Shown here: piece after piece, positions 1 through 6,572 of the stretch | Layout of the letters: each line of letters begins with the position of its first letter | How positions within the stretch are numbered: the stretch's first letter is position 1 | NCBI GenBank assembly: GCA_934541205.1 | Contig: CAKTDK010000070.1 | Span: 1-8,373 of the forward strand | Length of the DNA stretch: 8,373 nt | Direction: 5' to 3' | Source of the DNA: an uncultured Eubacteriales bacterium | Lineage (GTDB): Bacteria > Bacillota > Clostridia > Oscillospirales > RGIG7773 | Translations under genes and position numbers: made by a program | Notes under the pieces: generated by a model | Told to the model about the DNA's origin: nothing | What the model saw: only the letters and a program-made list of their open reading frames with translations | Databases searched by the model: none

Positions 1-100
1 AGAGCACTCCGTATATAAAAAGGGTTGGTTTATTGGCGGGAAACGATAAATCAAGTATTATAAAATAGCCGCAAATATTTTATAGTAAAAAACTTTTTGG

Positions 101-319
101 GATTGAGAGATTAATTTGGGGTTAAGAGATTGATTTAGGTTTAAGAAACTATTTTAAGTTTAAGAGCTTCTTTTGTCTTAAGAATTATTTTAGACTCAAG
201 ACATTCTTTTAAGATTAAGAACTTCTTTTGATCTTAAGAGTTATTTTAGTCCAAAGACATTCTTTTAAGCTTAAGAAGTTTTTTGGCTTAATAGTTATTT
301 AGACTTAAAAATTTCTTTA
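101..319. repeat. Hierarchical tandem repeat, ~18-bp subunits in ~55-bp triplets
   Basis: About twelve degenerate subunits of 16-19 bp follow one another, each built on TTAAGA plus a few bases plus a T-rich end. Subunit starts can be set at 101, 119, 138, 157, 176, 193, 212, 231, 249, 268, 286 and 302. Every third subunit is most alike: 157/212/268 share an AGCTTC-like core, 176/231/286 share TTATTTTA, and 193/249/302 share GACnnAAGACATTC-like sequence. The real period is therefore 53-56 bp. The array is non-coding on both strands, since stops are frequent and the unit length varies. Bases 1-100 to its left hold nothing I can identify. Confidence 0.75.
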
Positions 320-366
320 GAATTTGAAAAATTAAAAAAGTTTTTCTCCGCAAAAAATCCAATATA

Positions 367-399
367 ATCCCCTTCTCAGATTTTATCTGAGAAGGGGAT
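367..399. terminator. Strong hairpin, likely bidirectional intrinsic terminator
   Basis: A perfect 14-bp stem (367-380 with 386-399) closes a TTTTA loop. On the + strand it is followed by ATTATTTTATATTT, on the minus strand by TATATTGGATTTTTTG, so it could end transcripts arriving from either side. No gene in the window uses it, so it probably serves a transcript that enters from the left, or insulates the gene at 473. Confidence 0.75.
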
Positions 400-411
400 A
401 TTATTTTATAT

Positions 412-440
412 TTGTGCTTTTATCTTCTTTATGTTAAAAT
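412..440 (+). promoter_or_regulatory. Sigma-A type promoter for the flavin reductase gene
   Basis: TTGTGC (412-417) and TAAAAT (435-440) are 17 bp apart, with an extended TGn (432-434) just before the -10. A good ribosome site, AAGGAG at 461-466, follows 6 bases before the ATG at 473. Confidence 0.6.
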
Positions 441-472
441 AATCTAAAACCTTTTTTTCAAAGGAGAAACTT

Positions 473-1054
473 ATGTCAAGACAAGACTTCAAGCCGTCGG
501 CTATGCTTGCCCCAATTCCTGCCGTAATGGTAAGCTGCGGCGATATAAAAAACCCAAATATAATCACTGCCGCCTGGACAGGAACCGTAAACTCTGATCC
601 CGCAATGGTCTATGTTTCTATCCGAAAATCACGGTATTCCTACGACATAATTAAAAATCAAGGGGATTTTGTAATAAATTTAACTACCGCTTCTACCTGC
701 CGCGCGGCAGATTTCTGCGGAGTAAAAAGCGGACGGGACACAGACAAATTCAAAAAATGTTCTCTTACCCCTTTAAAATCCAAAACCGTAACTTCCCCTT
801 CCATCGCTCAATCCCCGATTTCCATCGAATGTAAAGTAACGGATATAATCCCCCTCGGAAGTCACGATATGTTTCTTGCAAAAGTAACAAGCGTATCCGT
901 AGACGAAAAATACATAGATGAAAAAGGCCGTATCCGTTTTGATAAATGCAAGCTTGTATCCTATGCCCACGGTCAGTATTTTCAGCTTGGAAAAAGTCTC
1001 GGGCATTTCGGATTTTCTGTAAAAAAGCCTGCTTCAAAAAAGAAAAAACAATGA
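473..1054 (+). CDS. Flavin reductase family protein (FMN-binding split barrel)
   Basis: This 193-residue protein matches the flavin reductase-like, FMN-binding split-barrel family. Members bind FMN and either reduce flavin with NAD(P)H or act as small flavoproteins in the cytoplasm. Recognisable features are the N-terminal region with NIITAAWTGTVNSDP (about residues 29-43), the following segment VSIRKSRYSYDII, the DFCGVKSGRDTDKF stretch near residue 85, and the LGKSLGHFGFSVKK ending. This combination is typical of stand-alone clostridial members. There is no signal peptide or membrane segment. The tail is strongly basic (KKPASKKKKQ). The start is set by AAGGAG at 461-466. It has its own promoter, and the next gene also has one, so it is probably monocistronic. 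The physiological substrate cannot be read from the sequence. Confidence 0.88.
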   Translation: MSRQDFKPSAMLAPIPAVMVSCGDIKNPNIITAAWTGTVNSDPAMVYVSIRKSRYSYDIIKNQGDFVINLTTASTCRAADFCGVKSGRDTDKFKKCSLTPLKSKTVTSPSIAQSPISIECKVTDIIPLGSHDMFLAKVTSVSVDEKYIDEKGRIRFDKCKLVSYAHGQYFQLGKSLGHFGFSVKKPASKKKKQ

Positions 1055-1064
1055 TTTTTTCTTT
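1039..1064 (+). terminator. Weak A/U hairpin over the stop codon
   Basis: AAAGAAAAAA (1039-1048) pairs with TTTTTTCTTT (1055-1064) around a 6-base loop that contains the TGA stop, and the descending arm is itself a U-run. The stem is almost purely A-U, so termination here would be partial at best. Confidence 0.3.
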
Positions 1065-1090
1065 ACTTATATAAAATAATTTTATATAAT
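1062..1090 (+). promoter_or_regulatory. Promoter with overlapping AT palindrome, upstream of the zinc-ribbon membrane gene
   Basis: TTTACT (1062-1067) and TATAAT (1085-1090) are separated by 17 bp. A perfect 10-bp inverted repeat, TTATATAAAA (1067-1076) and TTTTATATAA (1080-1089), fills the spacer and most of the -10. It could be an operator or simply AT-rich symmetry. GGAGG at 1098-1102 lies 9 bases before the ATG at 1112. Confidence 0.55.
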
Positions 1091-1111
1091 ACAATTTGGA
1101 GGTACAGTACT

Positions 1112-1645
1112 ATGAAAACAAAATATCAACTGACAAAAAATGCTTTTGGCGTTATTACTTTTATTTTATCTGCAATTTCTATGTTTAACAATTCCTTTAT
1201 TATATGTCTTCTGCTTTTATGCGGATACGCTTTGGTTCTTGAAAAAGACCAATGGATGTCAAAACAGGCTTTGCAGGGACTGTTTCTTTCCTTTGCGGGA
1301 GCTGTGATTATTCAGGTTTTATCAATGTTTAATGTAAATATAAACTTGGGATTTGCTCATTTCAACGCATTGTTTATTATACTTATAGTTATAAGAATCG
1401 TAGTAGGAATTTTTTCCGTAATCGGAATTATCCGTACTTCAAAGGGGCTTGACGCTGATTTGCCGTTTTTTACAGTATTGGCAAACAAAGCTTTGGGAAT
1501 TGTAGTCTCAAAAAATCCTTCTTATCAACCCAAAAACGAAAACCCCGTACAAAATACCGATCCCGTAAAAAGCCAATGGCTTTGTTCCTGCGGAAGAATA
1601 AATCAAGGGCAGTACTGTTCAATCTGCGGTAAAGAAAAGGAATAA
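1112..1645 (+). CDS. Small multi-pass membrane protein with C-terminal zinc ribbon
   Basis: I do not recognise a named family for this 177-residue protein. It has about four hydrophobic segments (roughly residues 11-23, 28-43, 53-73 and 86-107), then a polar linker rich in N, P and K. It ends in a compact zinc ribbon, C158-x-C160-x8-C169-x2-C172, of the W-x-C-x-CG-x2-N-x-G-x-Y-C-x2-CG type found at the ends of many bacterial membrane proteins. By analogy the ribbon should bind one zinc ion; the linker's charge suggests it faces the cytoplasm, but topology is not proven. The start is supported by GGAGG at 1098-1102. A hairpin terminator follows directly, so it is probably transcribed alone. 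Function unknown. Confidence 0.8.
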   Translation: MKTKYQLTKNAFGVITFILSAISMFNNSFIICLLLLCGYALVLEKDQWMSKQALQGLFLSFAGAVIIQVLSMFNVNINLGFAHFNALFIILIVIRIVVGIFSVIGIIRTSKGLDADLPFFTVLANKALGIVVSKNPSYQPKNENPVQNTDPVKSQWLCSCGRINQGQYCSICGKEKE

Positions 1646-1649
1646 ATAA

Positions 1650-1680
1650 AAACTGCACTTTTTAAAGTGCAGTTTCTGTT
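1650..1680 (+). terminator. Intrinsic terminator after the zinc-ribbon gene
   Basis: A 12-bp perfect inverted repeat (1650-1661 with 1664-1675; core ACTGCACTT/AAGTGCAGT) is followed by CTGTT, with the TTT at the end of the stem giving a short U-run. It starts 5 bases after the stop codon at 1643-1645. On the minus strand the stem is followed by a TTTATTTATT tract, so it may also work in reverse. Confidence 0.7.
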
Positions 1681-1713
1681 ATGTTAAAAGATACTTTTGA
1701 AAGGATTGACGTT

Positions 1714-2904
1714 ATGAAAATAGCCGTTTTTTCTGATATACATATAAGTCTTTTATCCGATGCTCCTTCCGAAAAATTTGAAAAAGGAGTGGAATTTCTG
1801 AGAGAAAAAGCCGGAAATCTCGATGCTGTGTTTATTTGCGGCGACGTAACGGATTACGGAAAAAAAGAAGAAATAGAAAAATTAAAATCTTCCTTCGATA
1901 AAGTCTTAAACGGAACAAAGCTTTATTTTGCTATGGGCAACCATGACCTTGGTCCTCATTATTATAAAGGACATGAATTTATAAAAGATAATATGAAGTT
2001 TTATAAAGAAATTTTAGGCGATTACATGGAAAATCCCATAATCAAAGACGATTTTGACCAAACTATGTCCGAGCTTGGAAATCTCCGATGGGAATTTAAA
2101 GGTATAGGAATAATTACGGTATGCCCTTTAAATTATCTCACAGATAAAACTGTTCATTTAGACGATGACGGTATAAAATTTTTAAAACGCTCGCTGGAAG
2201 AATTTAAAGACAGGCCTTGTTTTATTCTTATCCATTCTCCCGTGTTGGATACGGTTTTTCCTTACGCAAGAGAATTTTGGAGCTGCGACAATATTTTTGA
2301 CATTATAAACGAATATAATAATGTTATAGTTCTTTCAGGGCATATACATCACCCTTTGCAGGACGAAAGAAGTCTTTATTTAGGCAATTTTTCGGCGATT
2401 TCCTGTCCGTCAAGCCTTTATGTTCTTGTTTTCGGAGGATTTATTGAAACAGCAAAAACCTATTTCTTCCCCGATGCATGGGAATTTTCTCAGGGAATGC
2501 TTATCGAAACCGATGAATATAATATAAAATGCAGTAAATATGACCTTTTGAAAAAAGAAGAAATAACTTCTCCCTGGATTTTTAAAATCGGACAGCGAGA
2601 TTTTCGCAAAATTCCTTCTTCTGCGCCTGAATTTACTTCGGAAATGGTCAAAATAAAAGATGGAAATATAGAATTTCATACTCATGATTTTTTTCATCAT
2701 TATGATATTAAAATAAATGACAAAATAACAAAAGTATGCTCCGGCTTTTATAACTGTCCCGACGGAAAATCAAAACCTTTTGTCAGCGTTCCTCTTTGTG
2801 ATTTTATTTCTGAAAGCGGAACTTATGACGCGGAAATTACCGCTTTTGACAGTTATGATAATAAATCTTCAAAAGTTTTTTTGAATTTTACATATAATAT
2901 TTAA
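1714..2904 (+). CDS. Calcineurin-like metallophosphoesterase with C-terminal extension
   Basis: The 396-residue product carries the full metallophosphoesterase motif set: D8-x-H10 (FSDIH), G43-D44 (CGDVTD), G75-N76-H77-D78, H174 (LIHSP) and G209-H210-x-H212 (SGHIHH). These residues form the two-metal active site of the calcineurin-like superfamily, which hydrolyses phosphomonoesters or diesters. The catalytic part occupies about residues 1-260. Residues from about 285 look beta-rich and end in a region resembling an immunoglobulin-like or accessory sandwich fold; that reading is tentative. I chose the ATG at 1714 rather than the in-frame ATG at 1681. AAGGA at 1701-1705 lies 8 bases before 1714, MKIAVFSDIH is the usual first beta strand, and 1681 abuts the terminator with no ribosome site. 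No signal peptide is seen. The substrate is unknown. Confidence 0.87.
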   Translation: MKIAVFSDIHISLLSDAPSEKFEKGVEFLREKAGNLDAVFICGDVTDYGKKEEIEKLKSSFDKVLNGTKLYFAMGNHDLGPHYYKGHEFIKDNMKFYKEILGDYMENPIIKDDFDQTMSELGNLRWEFKGIGIITVCPLNYLTDKTVHLDDDGIKFLKRSLEEFKDRPCFILIHSPVLDTVFPYAREFWSCDNIFDIINEYNNVIVLSGHIHHPLQDERSLYLGNFSAISCPSSLYVLVFGGFIETAKTYFFPDAWEFSQGMLIETDEYNIKCSKYDLLKKEEITSPWIFKIGQRDFRKIPSSAPEFTSEMVKIKDGNIEFHTHDFFHHYDIKINDKITKVCSGFYNCPDGKSKPFVSVPLCDFISESGTYDAEITAFDSYDNKSSKVFLNFTYNI

Positions 2905-2911
2905 TGCAATA

Positions 2912-2920
2912 TGATATAAT
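2912..2920 (+). promoter_or_regulatory. Extended -10 promoter for the wall-precursor operon
   Basis: TGATATAAT contains a consensus TATAAT (2915-2920) preceded by an extended TGn, 34 bases before the ATG at 2954. No convincing -35 lies 17 bp upstream, where the sequence is ATATAA, so this would be an extended -10 promoter. Its position between the phosphoesterase stop and the hydrolase start suits a new transcription unit. No terminator separates the two genes, so read-through is also possible. Confidence 0.45.
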
Positions 2921-2953
2921 ATTAAGAAAAGTATTTTTTTCTCAGGTGATTTA

Positions 2954-3724
2954 ATGAATATAGAAATAAACGGGTTAAATATAAACTATGAGATAAAAGG
3001 CGAAGGTTATAATGTAGTTTTGCTTCACGGATGGGGGGCTTCTATAGAAAGCTTTCGTCCCGTAATCGACGCTTTGAGCCGTGATTACAGAGTTATCTGC
3101 CCGGACCTTCCCGGGTTCGGCAAAAGCGATGAGCCTTCCTCTCCCTTTTCAACGGAAGACTTTGCGGAGTTTGTAAAAGCTTTTCTAAAAGCTATTGATG
3201 TAGAAAACCCTGTTATAATAGGCCATTCTCACGGGGGCAGAATTGCACTTTGCCTTTTGGGAAAAATGAACTTTCAGGCGAAAAAAGCTATTTTAATTGA
3301 CAGCGCAGGGATAAAACCCAAAAGAAGCGCAAAATATTATTTTAACACCTACAAATATAAACTGGGGAAAAAAATACTTTCCTGTCCTTTATATTATAAA
3401 TTTACAAAAGATATTTATGAAAAATATACTTCAAACGCGGGAAGCGAGGACTACAGAAACAGCTCTCAGATGATGAAAAGAACTATGTCTATAGTAGTAA
3501 ATCAAGATTTTTCCAATGTTATGCAAAATATAAAAATTCCAACCCTTTTGATATGGGGAGATGCCGATACTGCAACCCCTCTAAAAGACGGACAAAAAAT
3601 GGAGAAACTTATCCCCGACAGCGGTCTTGTTGTATTTAACGGTGCAGGACATTTTTCTTATCTTGACTGTTTCGGCAGATTTATATCGGTTGTGTACGAA
3701 TTTTTGAAAAAGGAGCGAAATTAA
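2954..3724 (+). CDS. Alpha/beta fold hydrolase
   Basis: The 256-residue protein is a complete alpha/beta hydrolase. It has the oxyanion-hole motif HGWGAS (residues 25-30), the DLPGFGKSD stretch (51-59), and the nucleophile elbow G90-H-S92-H-G-G with Ser92 as nucleophile. The acid is Asp205 (or Asp203) in WGDADTATP, and the base is His233 in GAGHFSY. A cap region of about residues 118-190 is rich in K and Y. No signal peptide is present, so it should be cytoplasmic. AGGTGA at 2944-2949 precedes the ATG. Its stop codon touches the ATG of the Mur ligase, so the two are very likely co-translated. That link suggests a role near peptidoglycan precursor metabolism, but the substrate (ester, amide or thioester) cannot be told from sequence. 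Confidence 0.88.
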   Translation: MNIEINGLNINYEIKGEGYNVVLLHGWGASIESFRPVIDALSRDYRVICPDLPGFGKSDEPSSPFSTEDFAEFVKAFLKAIDVENPVIIGHSHGGRIALCLLGKMNFQAKKAILIDSAGIKPKRSAKYYFNTYKYKLGKKILSCPLYYKFTKDIYEKYTSNAGSEDYRNSSQMMKRTMSIVVNQDFSNVMQNIKIPTLLIWGDADTATPLKDGQKMEKLIPDSGLVVFNGAGHFSYLDCFGRFISVVYEFLKKERN

Positions 3725-5302
3725 ATGTTAGGAAATTTATCATTTTTACCTTGTATATCGATTTTCCTTTTTGTTATTTTACGGCTTAAGTACAATCTTC
3801 ACATGCTCCAGCTTAATTCCTACAGAAACAAGCGTTTTTTTACTTTTCTTTCAAGAAATAAAAAAAAGATCCTTGATTTTGACTTTATTTTTCCTTTTGT
3901 CTTTTTAATAATCGGATTTTTCAGAAACGATTTATGGCTGAATATAGGCGTTACAATACTTATCATTCTCGCCTCTTTTTCAAAAGATAAAAACCCCCCC
4001 GCAAAAAAAGAGCTTGTATATACTTCCCGTATAAAAAGACTTATAACTACAGTATGTATCATATTTTTGATACTAACAGGACTTTGCGTCTTATTCGTTT
4101 TTAAAAATAATATTACGGCGGTAAAAATAATAACTCTTGCCGCGGGAATTTTGGCTTTTTTTAATTATCTTTCGCTTATTTTGGCAAACATAATTAATAT
4201 GCCTGTTGAAAAATGCATTGCAAAATATTATATAAACGACGCAAAAAAAATAATATCAAATTCAAAAGTTAAAGTTATAGGAATTACCGGTTCTTACGGA
4301 AAAACCACCACAAAATATATACTTGAAAAATTTTTAAGCCAAAAATATAACGTGCTTAAAACTCCTGGCAATCTCAATACGGCTTTGGGCGTTACCCGTA
4401 CAATACGTGAAATGCTCAGTTCCACTCACGATATTTTTATATGCGAAATGGGCGCTAAGCAAAAAGGGGATATAAAGGAAATTTGCGATATTGTACATCC
4501 AGATTATGCCGTTATCTCTTCTATAGGATATCAGCATCTTGAAACCTTTAAATCTATTGACAATATAATAAATACAAAATTTGAGCTGGTGGATTCATTA
4601 AATGACAGCGGTATAGCTTTTTTAAACGGCGACAACGAATTTATTCAAAATCATAAAACAAATAAAAAGATTTTCTATTTCGGAATTTCGGATTCAAACG
4701 ACTGCCGCTGTGAAGATATAATCTACAATTCTTCAGGATGCAGCTTCACTTATATTAATAAAAACGTGAAAATCCCCATAAAAACAGGCCTTTTAGGCTA
4801 TAATAATATAACTAATATTGCAGGAGCCATAAGCATTTCTCTTGAGCTTGGAGTTTCTGAGGAAGATATACGTTTTGCCGCTGCAAATTTAAAACCCCCT
4901 GAACACAGGCTGGCCATAAACAGAATTTCAGAAAATCTTACCATTATAGACGACGCGTATAATTCAAATCCTATGGGAAGTGCCTGCGCTTTAGACGTTT
5001 TAAAGGGCTTTCCCGGTACGAGAATAGTTATAACTCCGGGAATGATAGAGCTTGGACAAAGACAGTACGACGAAAACTTTATACTGGGACAAAACGCCGC
5101 AAAAAGCTGTGATATAGCTATTCTTGTGGGAGAAAAGCAGACTATTCCCATTTTTGACGGACTTATAAAAGAAAATTTCCCGAAAGAAAACATAATTGTG
5201 GTTTCTGATGTAAACAAAGCGTTTGAAATAATGTATAATATCTGTAAAGAAAAAAATTGCAGCGTTTTAATAGAAAACGATTTAACAGACGATTATATTT
5301 AA
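3725..5302 (+). CDS. Membrane-anchored MurF-like Mur ligase
   Basis: Residues 180-525 form the central and C-terminal domains of an ATP-dependent Mur ligase. Visible motifs are the P-loop GITGSYGKTTTK (186-197), EMGA (241-244), the GYQHLETF segment with His271, NGDN (301-304), the YNNITNIAGA helix (359-368), HR at 394-395, and DDAYNSNP (409-416). The last is characteristic of MurF, which joins D-Ala-D-Ala to UDP-MurNAc-tripeptide. The normal N-terminal UDP-binding domain is absent. Residues 1-160 instead hold four to five membrane segments (about 7-21, 53-68, 70-86, 106-126, 131-156), with a basic loop containing HMLQLNSYRNKRF near residues 26-38. The enzyme should therefore sit at the inner membrane face. 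The start abuts the upstream TAA, with AAGGAG at 3710-3715. The next gene is Ddl, which makes the presumed substrate. Alternative: a Mur ligase acting on a lipid-linked or other substrate. Confidence 0.88.
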   Translation: MLGNLSFLPCISIFLFVILRLKYNLHMLQLNSYRNKRFFTFLSRNKKKILDFDFIFPFVFLIIGFFRNDLWLNIGVTILIILASFSKDKNPPAKKELVYTSRIKRLITTVCIIFLILTGLCVLFVFKNNITAVKIITLAAGILAFFNYLSLILANIINMPVEKCIAKYYINDAKKIISNSKVKVIGITGSYGKTTTKYILEKFLSQKYNVLKTPGNLNTALGVTRTIREMLSSTHDIFICEMGAKQKGDIKEICDIVHPDYAVISSIGYQHLETFKSIDNIINTKFELVDSLNDSGIAFLNGDNEFIQNHKTNKKIFYFGISDSNDCRCEDIIYNSSGCSFTYINKNVKIPIKTGLLGYNNITNIAGAISISLELGVSEEDIRFAAANLKPPEHRLAINRISENLTIIDDAYNSNPMGSACALDVLKGFPGTRIVITPGMIELGQRQYDENFILGQNAAKSCDIAILVGEKQTIPIFDGLIKENFPKENIIVVSDVNKAFEIMYNICKEKNCSVLIENDLTDDYI

Positions 5303-5353
5303 TCTAAAGACGATTAATTTGATTATAAAAAAAGACGATTATATTTAATTTAA
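5287..5353 (+). repeat. Duplicated 3' end of the Mur ligase gene
   Basis: The 21 bases at 5287-5307, covering the last codons and stop of the ligase gene, recur at 5333-5353 with one difference (C/T), 46 bp downstream. A third partial copy (AGACGATTA) starts at 5308. The second copy ends inside the Shine-Dalgarno sequence of the ddl gene. This looks like a small local duplication that extended the intergenic gap. Confidence 0.7.
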
Positions 5354-5367
5354 GGAGAGGAAGATAA

Positions 5368-6552
5368 ATGAAAATCAGGCTGGGTGTTATATTCGGCGGA
5401 ATGAGCGTTGAACACGAAGTATCTGTTATATCCGCCCTTCAGGCAATAAATGCCGCAGATAAGTCAAAATATGATGTCATTCCAATATATATATCAAAAG
5501 ACGGAAGAATGTATACAGGGCAAAAGCTTTTTGACGTAGATACTTTTAAAGATATGGAAAAACTTAAAGAAGAAAATATTCAGATTTCTCTTTTAAGAGC
5601 TGACGGCAAAGTAAAAATGGTAAAATATCCTCCAAACAAATTAAAAACCAGCGATATAGGAGCAATAGACGTATTTTTACCTGTTGTTCACGGAACAAAC
5701 TGCGAGGACGGAAGCCTTCAGGGAATTTTGGAAAATCTGAATGTTCCTTACTGCGGATGCAATGTTATTTCTTCCGCCGCAGGTATGGATAAAACTATTA
5801 TGAAAAAAATTCTCGCTTACGAAAATATTCCTGTTGCAAAAGGAATTGATTTTTCAAACAGGGATTATTTCATCGCAAAAGATGAAATTATAGAAAAAAT
5901 AGAAGCTCTCGGATATCCCGTCGTTGTAAAACCTTATAACTTGGGCTCTTCCGTAGGTGTTTCAAAAGCGGAGGACAGATTATCTCTCGAAAAAGGAATT
6001 GAACAGGCTTTTGAATTTACAAATAAAGTTTTGATTGAAGAATGTATTGCTAATCTTCGCGAAATAAACTGCTCTGTTTTGGGAGATTATAAAAAAGCCC
6101 AAGCTTCCGTTTGTGAAGAACCGATTTCTTCCGGAATTTTGGATTATGCCGACAAATATCTCGGAAATTCAAAACAAAAAGGTATGGCGTCTCTTTCAAG
6201 AAAAGTGCCTGCCGATATAACAAAAAAAGAAGAAACAAAAATTCATGAGCTTTCTCTTAAAACCTTTAAAGTTTTAGGCTGTGCCGGAGTTTCCCGCATA
6301 GATTTTCTTATGAATGATAAAACCAAAGATATATATGTAAACGAAATAAATACAATTCCGGGATCTTTGGCATTTTATCTTTGGGAAAAAAGCGGAATTT
6401 CTTTTAAAGAACTTATCGACCGTCTTGTGGAAATCGCGCTTTCAGCTCATAAGGAAAAAAACGAAAAATGTTTTACCTATGAAGAAAACATTTTAAAAAA
6501 CGGAGATTTTAAGGGTGGACTTAAAAACGGTTCTAAAGGCTCTAAGATTTAA
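5368..6552 (+). CDS. ddl: D-alanine--D-alanine ligase
   Basis: The 394-residue ATP-grasp enzyme joins two D-alanines in the cytoplasm for peptidoglycan synthesis. The signature FGGMSVEHEVSVISA (9-23) includes Glu15, equivalent to Glu15 of E. coli DdlB. The ATP-grasp part shows K188-P, GSSVG (193-197), SRIDF with R310 and D312, and NEIN with E326 and N328. The omega-loop DYADKY keeps Lys263-Tyr264, matching the Lys-Tyr of D-Ala-D-Ala enzymes rather than the His of VanA-type D-Ala-D-Lac ligases. The loop after NTIPG is shorter than in DdlB, running straight into SL, and a KGMASLSRKVPAD stretch lengthens the omega-loop region. The last 25 residues are a basic, glycine-rich tail beyond the fold. 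AAGGAGAGG at 5352-5360 supports the start. It lies 65 bp after the MurF-like gene, its likely functional partner. Confidence 0.95.
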   Translation: MKIRLGVIFGGMSVEHEVSVISALQAINAADKSKYDVIPIYISKDGRMYTGQKLFDVDTFKDMEKLKEENIQISLLRADGKVKMVKYPPNKLKTSDIGAIDVFLPVVHGTNCEDGSLQGILENLNVPYCGCNVISSAAGMDKTIMKKILAYENIPVAKGIDFSNRDYFIAKDEIIEKIEALGYPVVVKPYNLGSSVGVSKAEDRLSLEKGIEQAFEFTNKVLIEECIANLREINCSVLGDYKKAQASVCEEPISSGILDYADKYLGNSKQKGMASLSRKVPADITKKEETKIHELSLKTFKVLGCAGVSRIDFLMNDKTKDIYVNEINTIPGSLAFYLWEKSGISFKELIDRLVEIALSAHKEKNEKCFTYEENILKNGDFKGGLKNGSKGSKI

Positions 6553-6572
6553 AAAAATAACGGAGTAATAAT

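Noticed and set aside
101..319. CRISPR array.
   Set aside because: Subunits are degenerate, about 18 bp, contiguous, and have no unique spacers of constant length.
1681..1713. In-frame upstream ATG that would add 11 residues to the phosphoesterase.
   Set aside because: It directly follows the terminator and has no ribosome site. The ATG at 1714 has AAGGA at good spacing and gives the standard family start.
4798..5217. A 139-codon minus-strand frame inside the Mur ligase gene.
   Set aside because: It is a shadow of the real gene. The + strand encodes conserved Mur ligase motifs across the whole stretch, and the minus frame has no ribosome site or recognisable domain.
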